Source: Rhizaria sp. SCN 62-66 (Eukaryota > Rhizaria, unplaced). From it: a DNA stretch of 64,000 nt. A program made the translations under genes and the position numbers. The stretch covers positions 59,497 to 123,496 of the forward strand of contig MEDY01000161.1 of NCBI GenBank assembly GCA_001724265.1. The letters are read 5' to 3'. The notes below the pieces were generated by a model. It was not told where the DNA came from. It did no database searches and was given only the letters and a program-made list of their open reading frames with translations. Below are positions 19,964 through 31,485 of this stretch, in pieces; positions within the stretch are counted from its first letter, which is position 1; each line of letters opens with the position of its first letter.

Positions 19964-22633
19964 ATGCTTGCCAATCCGCCCCAGGCTTCAACGGGTGCTG
20001 ACCTGGCGTTTCCGCAGTCTCAACGTCCGCCATCTATGACCCTTAAGGTCCGTTGCTTTTTTCTCTTTCGCTCTAGGCTATATTCCATCTTTCATTGCTT
20101 TCAACTGCTTGCTCGCTGCCATCGATCCCTCACGGGCATCTCCCTTGCACCACCATTCCCCATCACTATTTTTCCTGTTTAGGTTCACTGCCGCGAGATG
20201 CACACGACGCTGCGCGTTGGCGGTGGCGAGCAGAACTTCAAATGGCTTGCCTTTGCGGTGCGCAACCTGTACGCGCAGCGGCACCCTGCGTATGATGTGG
20301 AGCAGTTCACTCCCGTGCTCGTCTGCGACAGCGAGCGTCGCCCTCTGTTCCCGCAATCAACAATCTGCGAGTGCGTCACCGACGGCGACGACGTCTTTGT
20401 TGATCTTATTGGTCCTACTGCGTCGCTCAACGACGCAAACCGCGCGCGCGAGCGCAGTCTCTGGGAGCAGTATGCGCACAACCCTCCGTCGCACTTCAGC
20501 TCCACGACGTTCTTCTTCGACGCCTCGGGCATGAGCGGGCTGCAGGGAGAGACCGTGGGTATTTTCGGCAACTTTAATGCTTGGTCCGTCCCAATCCCCA
20601 TGCGCCCCATCGACAAGCACGTCTTCGAGCTCACGTTCGAGCTCCCCGTCGGCGCAGAGATCTGCTTCAAGTTCGTCCTCAACGACAAGCACGTCACTTC
20701 CACGCACTACCCCTTGATCCTGGACGAGAACGGTGTGCAGATGAACTACGTGCGCGTTAAGCTCCCGACCATTCCTTTGCTGGAGCCCGCGCAGAACGAC
20801 CCCACGCTGCTCGTCCCCGCGCCCGCGCTCACCGCCAACTCGTCCCGCATCGCGCGCGCCGCCGCCGTGAGCGCCGCCGCGGCGCTGCCGCCAGGGCTGG
20901 GCCCGCAGGCGCTGGCGCAGCTTGCCGTGTCCGCGCCCGACGTTGCGGCCGCGTTGCGCGGGCTCCCGCACAATGTCGACGCCGCGCCCGCCGTCGCCTT
21001 GGGCGTCGGCCTGCACCTCTCCTCCAAGGACTGGGGCGCCGCGGCGCACGCGGCCGTGGCTGAGCGCATCACGCGCAAGCCCGCATTCGCGCGCGCCGCC
21101 GCCGCGGTGCCCGCCAAGACGCTGTCGGTGCGCGTGACGGGCACGTTCGAGGGCGTGCAGCGGCTGAGCCTGGACATGCAGCGCCGACTGCTCGACTCGG
21201 ACTGGACCAGCATTAACTGCCGCGACGTCGCGCGCGCGCCCGAGGAGCGCGAGGCTATCAAAGCCGTGCTGTGGGCGCACTCGGAGGAGCTGCGCCTGGC
21301 GTTCCGCTCCTACAGCTCGCTCGCGCCCGACTCGGACATCTCGCAGCTGTCCATCGTCACCTTCGCGCACGTCATGCACCTCTGCGGTGTCACGGACCCG
21401 CGCATCTGCGCCGCCCGCTTGGAGCGCGTTGTAAACCCTGCGCTGATCGAGGAGGAGGAGACCCTGGCCGCCGCGGCCGCCGCGCGCCCGGGCGCCGTGC
21501 CGCTGCAGTCCCGCACGCTCGTCTCCGTGCGCCCCACCAAGGGCGACCCGTTCCATCCTGACACCCGCTTCGACCGCGCGGGCTTCTATTCGGCCATCAT
21601 CCGCCTCGCCGCTGTCCAGCGCCCCGCGCTGCCGCCCTCGCAGGCGCTCGAAAGCTTCCTCACCGAGAACGTACTGCCCAACATCCTCCGCGCGGCCGCG
21701 GCGGCGCCCGCCAGCAACAGCGCCGCCGCGGCCGCCGCGGCCGCCGCCGCCGCTGCGGCTGCGGCAGCTGCGACAGGCGCCGCGGGCGCTGCGGCTGCGC
21801 CGGAGACCGACGTCTCACAGCGGATGCTGTCGCCTAAGGTGCAGAAGGTGTTTGCGCAGAACGCGCAGCGCCTGTGGTCGCTGTTCTCGCGCTTCGCCAC
21901 CGTGCGCGAGCGTGGCGAAAGCAAGGGCACCGCCGCGCGCACCATCTCGTCCCGCGAGTACGAGGCCATCCTTCACGTACGTTTTGATGCAAGTTCACGC
22001 AAACGTCAAATCAGCGTCATTGTCTTTTCACTCCTTTAGATCATATTTATTTTCTTCTTTTGTGTTCTCATCTTGCATTTGCATTTTCGATTTTTTTTTT
22101 TTTTTAAATATTTATAGGAATATAAGCTGTGCGACCAGTACCTCTCCCGCCGCCAGGCGCTGACGGCCTTCGCCCAGTCGGCCCGCGCTGCTGCCGCCGC
22201 CGCTGCCGCTGCTGCTGCGGGTGCCGCTGCGACGGCCGCCGCTACTGCCGCTGCGGCGACCCCCGGCGGCGTCACCGTGCCTGTGGCTGGTGCAGACCCC
22301 CAGTCGCTGACCACGCGCCCCACGCTCGCCACCGCCGCGGCCGCCAACGCCATCGCCGCTGCTGCCGCGTCCGCCGCGGCTGCCGCTGCCGACGCCGCCG
22401 CGATGGCCTTCGCGGGCGGCCCCGCTGTGGCGTCCGCGGCCTCGGTCGCCGGCATGGACCTGAACCTCGAGGTGACGTATCCCGAGTTCCTTGAGGTCGT
22501 TGCCCGGTTCAGCGAGGCGCGCTTCCAGGGACCCAACCCGGCGCCGACGTCGCGCGCACACCTAGACTTGGCCGATAAGATCGAGCTCGCGCTGCAGCGC
22601 ATGTTCCCCACCTCAGGCAGCCACGACATGTGA
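19964..22633 (+). CDS. CBM48 (glycogen-binding, AMPK-beta-like) domain protein
   Basis: Three exons, 19964..20047, 20183..21976 and 22118..22633, all phase 0, encode 797 residues. The N-terminal 110 residues look like a small beta/alpha domain (LRVGGGEQNFKWLAFAVRN, then VCDSERRPLFP and GDDVFVDLIG) that may be ubiquitin-like. Residues about 145-222 match a CBM48 module: VGIFGNFNAWS, LPVGAEICFKFVLNDKHVTS, then P...DENGVQMNYV, as in AMPK beta and glycogen-targeted proteins. The remainder is helical with Ala-rich inserts. Paired helices near the C terminus (RQALTAFAQ, YPEFLEVVARFSE) recall EF-hand-like layouts without clear calcium loops. The two introns differ in donor, GTCCGT and GTACGT. It stops with TGA. 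The role is unknown; glucan binding is inferred from the module only. Confidence 0.75.
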
Positions 22634-22995
22634 AGTGTGCAACAACTAAAAGAAGCAGTTTGATATTAGGATATAAACGTGTTTTTCTAATGACAGCCCG
22701 GCCATGGGAGGTTAACACAACATTTTCACTTAAGTTAGAACATGTTGATGTTACTAGAAATGAAAAACAGAATTGACTGTTTTAACACTCAGCGTTGTAA
22801 TTACAAAGCATAATACAGTACAAACTTTTTTCACCCACACCCATCGATAGACGTTCTGTTTGTTGTTGTATTTCATAATCAATTTTCAATTTACGTTATG
22901 CACGTATCCAACCACAGCACAAGACGCTATTAATTGCTACGAAAACACGAGAAACAATGGAAAAGCCAGACCATACTCACATTCCCTCGTGCCAT
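22634..22995. other. Convergent 3' intergenic region
   Basis: About 360 bases of AT-rich DNA holding the 3' ends of two convergent genes. Nothing else seen. Confidence 0.5.
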
Positions 22996-24843
22996 TTACA
23001 TTGCCGCGTGCGAGATATCATTACTGCCTCCAAAGATGTCCCCAAACAGCGTCTTCTCGCTTCTACTGCGGCGGCCCTCACGCATATTGAGACGACTGCC
23101 GCTGGCAGCTCCGGCGTCCGACGCAAGGCTGAACTCGCTCGCGCAGTAATACATCGCAGGTAGCAGCGTTAGCCCAGTAATCGTTATCGGGATTGACAGC
23201 AGAAGCGCCGTAAAGGCCTCACCGAGCACGCCGTAGGCGCTGTTATTGTTGATGCGCGAGCTGAAGCGGTGCAAGTAACCCTTCTCAGCCGCGCTGGCCA
23301 TCACGGCAACCGCGAGGACCTTGCCGAGGACAAAGCAGTCCCAGAACATGCCCGCCGTGAGATGGCAGCTGTCGGCGTCGGCCGTGAGCACGGACCGCAA
23401 TCCGCGCGCAAGCCCACGCATCCAGGCCCACGCCGAGCCCAGCTGCCCTGCGCCCCCAGCGCCGTTAGCGGTGGCCGCAAGCAGGTCGCCAGCGCCCTGG
23501 ATTGCGAGCCCGCGGAGTCCGTAGAGCGCGAAGGCCGCGGAGATGACTGTGAGCGCGAGGTAAAAGGCGCCCGTCGCGAAGTGCGCCGCGGCGGGCTTGG
23601 GCGCGGGGTGCGGCGCAACGCGGCGCGCGGCGAGGTACATGCTGAACGCGAAGGATAGACTCACAAACCAGGACAGACACTGGAAAAGGAGCAGGCCGCC
23701 GAGGAAAAGAGGCAGCTGACGCAGACCGTCGGACCACACTGGGCAGACGCGGGAAGTACGGTGATGCAACATCAAGATGAGCGTGATACCAGTTCAAAGC
23801 GAGCACATGTTATCGTTTTTTTTTTTTTTTTAAAAAAAAGTCGGTATGTTTCTGTAATAATAAGTGTGGAACGAATTATCATGAAATAAATAGATTCTGT
23901 TTGTCTTGAGCCGCAGATACGTACTCCACGATGCCTTATGGCCGCTGCTTCCCTCATTCATCAACATGCCGCGACTCGCAACGCTGCCGTGGCTGCGGCC
24001 GCTTATGCGCGCAGCGCAGCGGTCCTCCGCCCGCGCGACGCAGAGCCGGTAGAGGTAGCTGGCAACATGCGCCGTGCACATGACATCGCCTAGCACGAGC
24101 GACCATAGCAGGAAGCGCGCCCCGGCGGTGTCGGTCAGACTGGCCCAGAGGGCTGCCCACGGCGACGGCGCCAGCGTACGCCACAGCCACGTCCACGCGC
24201 GCTGCGGCAGCGAGGCGGGCGCGAGGACCGCGGCGAGCTTACCGGGCAGCGGCAGCGGCGCCGTGGCGAGCCAGGAGAGCGTGTGCGGGAGGACGAGGAA
24301 GAGCGAGAGTAGCGCGAGGCCTAGGTACAGCCCCGTCAGCAGGTCGTTCTGGCTGCGGTCCGAGCCTGGAGCGCTGCCGTGGGCTGCAGCAAGGCGGGCA
24401 GAGGCGCGGCGCGAGGCGGGAAAAAGTGAGGACTGCGCGGGTGCGGGTGCGATGGAGCGGTTGGAGTCGCTGCCCATGTGCATGCTCGCGATGCCGCCGC
24501 TGGAGTTCTACCCGTCAGAGAAAAAGGAGAACGGGGCAATATCGCTGATCGAGGAAAAGCGCGGCAAAGAGAAATAGTCGGTAAAAAAGCCCTTGTTCTG
24601 CCGAGCTTGGTTGGCGGCGGCCGTAGCGGCGACGGCGGCGCGTGAGCGGGAGGCCGACGAGGGACGCGTGCGAATCGTGCCGCTGCTGCGCGGGGGCGAC
24701 GGAGATAGGCTACGCGGCGCCCGGCGAGCAGGGGACATGGAGCCTGACGCTTGCTGCGGTAGCGCCTTGGACTTAACGATGGCCGGGTGTGCGTCGGAGC
24801 GGCGCGCGCTCGTGCGGCGGCCGCGGACGTCAGACGTGGACAT
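22996..24843 (-). CDS. Multi-pass membrane protein with one in-frame UAG
   Basis: Exons complement(22996..23738, 23925..24843) give 553 codons. The intron GTACGT...CCCAG joins TGG-A to TG-TGG in matching phase. The first 111 codons are Ser/Arg-rich. Codon 112 is TAG (24508-24510), and the same frame continues NSSGGIASMHMGSDSNRS without a break. About six hydrophobic helices follow, for example LYLGLALLSLFLVLPHTL, FLLWSLVLGDVMCTAHVASY, LPLFLGGLLLFQCLSWFVSL and ALLLSIPITITGLTLLPAMY. The C terminus is basic and Ser-rich. It stops with TAA. If UAG were a stop, translation could instead begin at the Met codons 9-11 codons downstream, and 5' UTR would then show 111 open codons. I do not recognise the family. 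Confidence 0.7.
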
Positions 24844-25133
24844 CTCTGCATGCGCACAAAAGAGAAATCAGGAGATATGTATGGCTGACCAGATATTTTG
24901 AGACATGATATTTTTTGATCAACAAATATGCAACTTAAATTAATTGAAACAAACTTGAAGCAGCAATAATACTCGTATTATCCCCGAGAGGACGCTCTTT
25001 TGTTCAGGTTGGGATGCTGCTCAATCCCACCACAAAAGGCGACCGTGGAGCTGCGCTACCGAGGGCGCGAAGGGACAGGAAAAGTTTGTCATTTTTGAGC
25101 GCTTGTTGAGCGATTGTTGATCATTGAACAACG

Positions 25134-27295
25134 ATGTTGTCAAGGACCTCGAACAAACTTGCAGGGAGCTCTGCTTCCCTTATTTCTCATGCAATTCGGA
25201 ACATGTCTCGCTGCACTACTGGGCTTGTTTCCAGCGCCTCTGCCATTGCGCACACAAGCTCTGCTACTCGTTGCATGAGCACCACTGCTGTGCGCAACCC
25301 GAAGTACTCCACTGTCAACAAGGACGATATCGCTTTCTTTCAGTCTGTCCTTGGCGCCGACAATGTCCTCACCGATAAGGATGACATCGCGGTACGTATC
25401 CACATGTATATCACCCCGTGCCTGCAGCTCCTTCAGCAAAATCAAATCTACACGCCATACTTTCCATTCGCACGCACGACAATTGAGCTAACTTCCGGAT
25501 ATATTGTTGCCCCACATTAAAACTGTGATAATATGTGTTGAATCGTATCTTTTAGCCTTACAACAAGGAGTGGATGAACAAGTGGACTGGCAACGCACCC
25601 GTTGTGCTGCGCCCTGACACGACTGAGCAGGTCTCCAAGCTTCTGGCTCACTGCAACTCGCGCAGCATCGCTGTGGTTCCCCAGGGTGGCAACACCGGTC
25701 TTGTCGGCGGCTCTATCCCCGTCTTTGATGAAGTTGTGCTCTCGCTCTCGCGCATGAACCGCCCCGTCTCCTTCGATGAAGTGCAGGTACGTATCATAGT
25801 CTCCGACAAGAATCTTTACGAAGGAACTCCTCGCGTATTAATCGAAGATATGTCATCAGACGTTTGTTTCTGCTTTTGACCTGTTACTTTTTACGATTAT
25901 GCACGTCGTAATATTTTTCGTGTTTGTTGTTTGTACATGTACCTTCTTTGAACCTCGCTCAGGGCATCGCGACTGTCGAGGCGGGCATGATTCTCGAGAA
26001 CCTTGACTCCTGGGCCGCGAGCAAGGGATTCACCGCGCCTCTTGACCTCGGCGCGAAGGGCACGTGCCAGATCGGCGGCAACGTCTCCACCCACGCCGGC
26101 GGGCTGCGCTTCGTGCGTTACGGCTCTCTGCACGGCACCGTGCTGGGTCTCGAAGCTGTGCTTGCGGACGGGCGCATCATCGACGTGCTGACGTCGCTGC
26201 GCAAAGACAACACCGGCTACGACCTTAAGCAGCTCTTTATTGGCAGCGAGGGCACTCTCGGCGTCATCACGAAGGTCTCCATTCTCTGCCCCGCCAAGCC
26301 CAAGGCCGTTGACGTACGTCACTTATTCATGTCAATGCTGATCTCATTTTGATAACGGGTAGCATGATAACGGTAATTTTGCATGCCTCATTACACGCAA
26401 AGTTTTTGCGATGTGATGAATTTTTGTCAACATCTCACGCAATCATGACTATTTGTTTTGCTCTCGTGATATTTTATCACGGCTTCATGTTCAGGTGTTG
26501 TACCTGGGTATGCAGTCGTACGAGCGCGTGATTGAAGTCATGCGCATGGCCCGCGAGCACCTTCAGGAGATCATTTCGGCGACCGAGTTCACGGACTCGC
26601 TCGCGCTGCAGCTCGTCCAGAAGCACATCCCCGGCGCCAAGTCGCCTCTCGAGGCTTCAATTGCTGATGGAGCCGCGACTGCGCACAAGTTCTACATGCT
26701 GATTGAGACCGCGGGCGGGTCACGCGAGCACAACCGCGCCAAGATCGAGTCCTTCCTGGAGGCGCTGTTCGCCAAGTACGGCGATGAAGTCGACGGCACG
26801 ATGGCCGAGAGCGAGTCACAGGCCAAGGGGCTGTGGAAGCTGCGTGAGGGCGTACCCGAGTCCGCGGGCAAGGAGGGCTACGTGTACAAGTACGACATCT
26901 CGCTGCCCGTGGCGCAGATGTACGAGTTTGTCGAGAAGACGCGCGACCGCCTGCAGGGGCTCGATGCCCTCTCGATGGGTTACGGTCACCTGGGCGACGG
27001 CAACCTGCACCTCAACATCGTGACGCCGCGGAAGAGCGACGAAGTGCTCGCGCGCATCGAGCCGTGGCTGTTCCAGGAGCTCAAGGCCGTGCGCGGCTCT
27101 GTCTCGGCCGAGCACGGGCTGGGCCAGGCCAAGAACAGGTTCATGGCATACTCCAAGACCGATGAGAGCATTGCGCTGATGCACCAGATCCGCGCCCTGA
27201 TGGACCCCAAGGGCATTCTCAACCCCTACAAGGTGACGTCGGACGACGGCTACGAGGGCCTTGAGGGCAAGACTTTCCCCCCCACCTCGCAGTGA
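25134..27295 (+). CDS. D2HGDH: D-2-hydroxyglutarate dehydrogenase, mitochondrial
   Basis: Four exons, 25134..25391, 25556..25786, 25963..26313 and 26495..27295, all phase 0 with GTACGT donors, encode 546 residues. It oxidises D-2-hydroxyglutarate to 2-oxoglutarate using FAD, passing electrons to ETF in the mitochondrial matrix. The N-terminal 60 residues are Ser/Arg-rich with few acids, typical of a mitochondrial presequence. The FAD-binding PCMH domain shows [40 protein letters not shown] and [20 protein letters not shown]. The C-terminal oxidase domain carries the metal and substrate motif [14 protein letters not shown] and [10 protein letters not shown]. These residues and the length match the family better than D-lactate dehydrogenase. 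It stops with TGA. Confidence 0.95.
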
Positions 27296-27610
27296 GCGAC
27301 TGTGACAGATCATTGCGCGTGCGTACGACTTAGTACAGCGGACCTTGTTTTTTATTTTGCGTCGAGTGAGTGAAATGGCTGGGCCTGCTTTTGTTGACAG
27401 TGTCAGACTGTGAGAACCCAAACTCAATTCTACACTTATGAATACACATTTGATTAAACTTAAGTCAACAACAGTTGAATTTTCAATTTTTTGAGTGATT
27501 ATGGGAGCACTGTATTCTATTTTAACTTAACATTAATCACGTTTGTTCATGCATGATTCAACACCGACGAATGTAGCCACCCGCAGACACACACTTAGTG
27601 AGCACATTCT
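27296..27610. other. Convergent 3' intergenic region
   Basis: About 315 bases of AT-rich sequence between the stop codons of D2HGDH and CWF19L2. Nothing else seen. Confidence 0.5.
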
Positions 27611-30600
27611 TCATCGGTTGAGCTTACGTGTCCAGTCGTGCTTGTGCCAGACTGCCTTAAACGCCTCGAGCCGCGCAGCGCGGCCCCTAGCGTCCTCCCT
27701 GCGTGGTCGCAGGGCTTCAATGCTGTCCAGCTCCATGACGGCGCACAGCGTCTGCGCGCCGAAGCCGGCAGGGAACTGCGCGCGGTCCTCGATGATGTGG
27801 CCCAGCCCGGCGGCGAACGGGCCCGCGGTCGGCACGCGCACCGTCTCGTCGCCCTCGCTGTTCACGCCGCTGCCGCCGGCGTGGCCCTTGGGCGGGTCGG
27901 GCCCGAACTGGACGTGGAAGTAGGAGAATGCGGCAGAGGCGGGAAGCGTCTTGACGCCGCGCTGGGCCGTGTCAATCACGCCCTTGTGCGAAGCCCACTG
28001 CTCGTCCGAGTCGAGCAGCGCCTGCCGGAACACGCTCGGCGCGGCCAAGAAGTCGCGTCGCGGCACCGGCACGCACTCAATCACCGTGTGGTAGTCGCCG
28101 TCGCCGCCGCCGCTGCTCGCGTTGCTTGCCACAGCGTCCGCGTCACTGCCGCCGAACGCGCCGGCGCCGAAGATGCTGCGGCCGGTCACGGGCGCGCCGC
28201 CGCCGCCCGCCGCGCTAGCAAGCGAGCCGCCGTTGGCGCGGCGCTGCACCGTCTCGAAGAAGACCACGCCCTGCCCCAGCTTGCCGTAGGCCTTGGCGAG
28301 GAGCTTCTGGAAGTAGGCCACCTCCTCGGCCAGCTCAGCGTCGAACGCCGCCGCGGGGCCTGTGTGCTCGAGCGGCGCGATGAGGCAGTGGCCCGGGACG
28401 ACCCAGCGCTGCGCGGGCAGCGCGAGGTATGCCTTGACGCCAACGCTCACCACCACGGGGTCAGACCAGTTGACGTTGTTGCCGCTGCCGCTGTTGTTGT
28501 TCGCCGCTAAGTAGCGCTGGTGGTCTTTGTTGAAGCCGGTGTAGTCGCCGACGGCGCGGCACAGAACGCAGCGCGCGCGGTGCGCGGCGGCCTTCTCCTG
28601 CGCCGCGAGCGCGCGGCCGCGGGCGCGGGCCTCGGCGTGCTGAGCCTCCTCTACCGTGCGCACGCGCGAGCCCGTGCCGGAGGGCCTGTGCGAGCGCGAC
28701 AGGGTCGGGTCCGCAGCGCCGTTGTCGAGAGCGTCCCACTGGTCGTCCAGACTGCCCTCCAGACTGTGGGATGATATAAACAGAGAAAAGAAGAAGATAG
28801 AAAATTGAGAGTATTGTGAGGTGCACAAAAATATGATACGAGAGTGATGAAAGCGTTTGCAGAGTCGTTCTGCGATTAACATGTGATTTGATGAGAGACG
28901 TACGCGAGTTTGTTCTTGGCGGCCGCGCGGAGCCAGGCGGCGTCGCTGAAGTCGTCGGTGCCGAGCCGCTCCTTGCGCACGAGGTCGGTCAGCGCGGTCG
29001 CGAGGGACACGGGCGCCGCACCAGCCGCCGCGGCGTCGGAGCCGAAGTACCCGCGCCGTTCGCCCTGCGCGGAGAGTGTGAGCACAGGAGATAGACAGAT
29101 AAGGATACAAGACATAATAAGTGAGCAAAGAGTGAAGAACAAAAGTTGATATGATTACAGTGAAATATGAGAGGATATATACAAGGAACAGAACGATGTT
29201 ACGTACGGTTTCCTTGTCGACAAGCTGCGCACGCGAGTTGCGCTGTCCGTGTGGCACGACGGCCACGCGGCTCAGCCCCTCCTGCGTAACGCCGCGCGCG
29301 CGCCCGCGCGAGTCGAGGCTGTCCAGCACGCGCGCGTCGCCCGCGAGCGCATCGTCGGCGGCCGCGCTGACCGCTGGCGCAGCCGTGACGGCGGCAGTGG
29401 CGGTGGCAGCGAGCGGGGCGGCGGCGGCGGTGGCAGCGGCGGTCGCGGCCTGTTCGACAAGCACCTGCAGTGCGTCAGCCTTGGCCTGAAGCTCCGCCGC
29501 GGCCGGGTCGCCGCGCAGGCGCGCCTTGAGCGCCTTGGCCACCGCGCGCGACACGCGCTCCGGCGACGGCGGCGCCACTGCAGCAGCAACAGCGGCGGCA
29601 GCAGGCTCGCCAGTGTAGGCCGATGCCAGCGCGGGCGGCGGCGCGTCGTCGCTCATCTCACTTACAGTCGCGTTCGCGCTTGCCTGAGCAGACGCGATGG
29701 CGGTGTTGGCGAGGGCGTTGGAGTTACTGGCGCGCGCGTGGGCGCCGGTGCCGAAGACGTCTCGATCCGGCGCCACGGCGGGTCCGCGCAGGCGTTCCCA
29801 GCGCTCGTTGGCGATCACGCGCTCGCGCAGAGCGGCCTCGGCGGCCAGCGCAGCGGCCTCTGCGGCGCTGGGACCCGCGGGGGCGGCGGGGGCAGAGATG
29901 CGGTCGCTGCCGCGCTCGTGCTCGCGCTGGCTGTCGCGGTCACGGTGGCTGTCGCGCTCGCGGTCACGGTCACTTGTGCGCTCACGGCCACTGTCACGGT
30001 CGCGGTCACGATTGCGATCATAGTCGCGGTCACGGTCACTACGGCCGCTGCGCTCACGGGCGCGCTCACGGTCGCGGTCATCACGATCAGTGCGGTCACG
30101 CGCACGGTCGCCACCCCGTTGCTGCTCACGGTCATGATCACGGTCGTTGCCGCCGCCCGCGGCGCGGCGGGCCATCTTGTCCCGAACGCCTTCGTAAACG
30201 TCTTTCTCGGCGAGCCCCGAGAAGTGCGCGCTCTGCGCCGCGGCGGCCGCGCGCGGGGCCGCGGCCACGGTGCCGAAGACGCGCCCCGCCGCCGTGGCCA
30301 ACGCGCCCGTCTGCTGCTGCTGGGGCTGGTGGGTAGTCTGCTGACTTGAGCCGTGGCTGAGGCCGTCGCGCTCCTGCTCCTGGGCGCGCTCGCGCTCGCG
30401 CCGCTGCAGCCGCGCGCGCCAGGACGCGCCACCGTCGCCCACCGTCCCCGACAACGACGATGACGACGATGAAGAGGAGGAGGACGATGCCGACGCAGTG
30501 GTGCCGTTGCTGCTGTTCATGACGCGGAGGCCTGCGACGAGCCCGGTCGAGGTGAGCATCTCGGTGCTCGGTCCGCGCGCGGCGGGGCGCGGCGCAGCGC

Positions 30601-30961
30601 CCGTGGCAGAAGACGAGGAGGCAAGCACGGTGGCCCCAAAGGAACGCCACTCGTCCCGGTCCTTCGCGGCAGCAGCAGCAGCAGATGCGGAGGCCGGAGC
30701 AGCAGATCCGGAGCCAGAGGCAGAGGCAGCGGGGGCCGTGGGAGCTGCTGCGGGAGCAGCGCCAGTCGTCACGGCCTTTCCGCCAATCTTGACCCCAGAG
30801 AACTATATGCGCGGCACAAAGGTAGATGCGGCGGCGAAGGCAAGGCAACAGGGTGAGAAATGATGAACAGTGTGTGAGTCGTCGTGCGAACAATGACAAA
30901 AGACGAGTTGTGAGTATGATTAATGAGACATGCGGACATAGACACACAAATCACGTACCAT
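27611..30961 (-). CDS. CWF19L2: CWF19L2-type spliceosome-associated protein
   Basis: Exons complement(27611..28763, 28904..29064, 29207..30802, 30959..30961) give 970 residues. The first coding exon is the ATG alone, followed by GTACGT. Exon 2 then reads FSGVKIGGKA. The N-terminal half has DRDEWRSFG and a helix WRARLQRRERERAQEQERDG matching the conserved early block of CWF19L2, then a long Arg-Asp/Arg-Glu dipeptide tract (about 29,900-30,120) typical of splicing factors. The middle reads KETGERRGYFGSD. The C-terminal CwfJ region shows a CVLC pair, VVSVGVKAYLALP, VVPGHCLIAPLEHTGPAA, ECVPVPR, ALLDSDEQWASHKGVID, YFHVQFG and GHIIEDRAQFPAGFG. The family acts on late spliceosomal complexes and intron lariat turnover in the nucleus. 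It stops with TGA. Confidence 0.92.
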
Positions 30962-31485
30962 AAAGAGGATGCCTATCCCGCAAGTGTGCCTGTTGGTTCA
31001 GATCCAGTGTTCTAATGACTGGTGACGGAGAAAAGTCGAAGTCTTAGTGAGAGCGAAAGCACAGCAACGGTTAGGAGGAGAGGGGATGTGAGATACGGAG
31101 GATGAAAGAAGTAGAAGAGAAAACAAAATGAATACAACTCAGAAAAGCAAGGGTTCTAAGTTAAAACGCGCGATAATGTTTGATTGACGATCATTGTCGC
31201 GAGTTTGACATGTTTTTTAAGAGAGGTTGCGGGCTGCGCCCGCAGCTTCAGGAGAAGCTGGTGGCTAGATACATGAATGTGGCTATCTCTCGAGAGATTG
31301 ATCGTCTATAGCTACAGCACTCCACTGTCACATACCATACTCACTTTTATTTATTTATCTCCATTTCTATTTCCATAGACTTCTTTTTTCATTTCGGGAC
31401 AAACACCTACCGTGCGACTTCCCACCCTCGACCTCGCACCACCACCGCACTTTCCCGCCGCCGCGGTTCCCGGCTCCGCCCCGCG
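30962..31485. promoter_or_regulatory. Divergent promoter region with two tandem hairpins
   Basis: About 520 bases between the starts of CWF19L2 (-) and the release factor (+). At 31229-31243 GCGGG-CTGCG-CCCGC and immediately after at 31244-31259 AGCTTC-AGGA-GAAGCT form two perfect stem-loops. The rest is AT-rich or pyrimidine-rich on the plus strand near the release-factor start. Confidence 0.5.

Noticed and set aside
20357-21556. 399-codon minus-strand open frame opposite the CBM48 gene
   Set aside because: It is a shadow of the CBM48 gene, which has domain motifs and splice support on the plus strand.
24499-24510. An intron removing the TAG in the membrane-protein gene
   Set aside because: The only GT...AG pair closely flanking the TAG would be 12 bases long, far too short for splicing. 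The reading frame is continuous across it.
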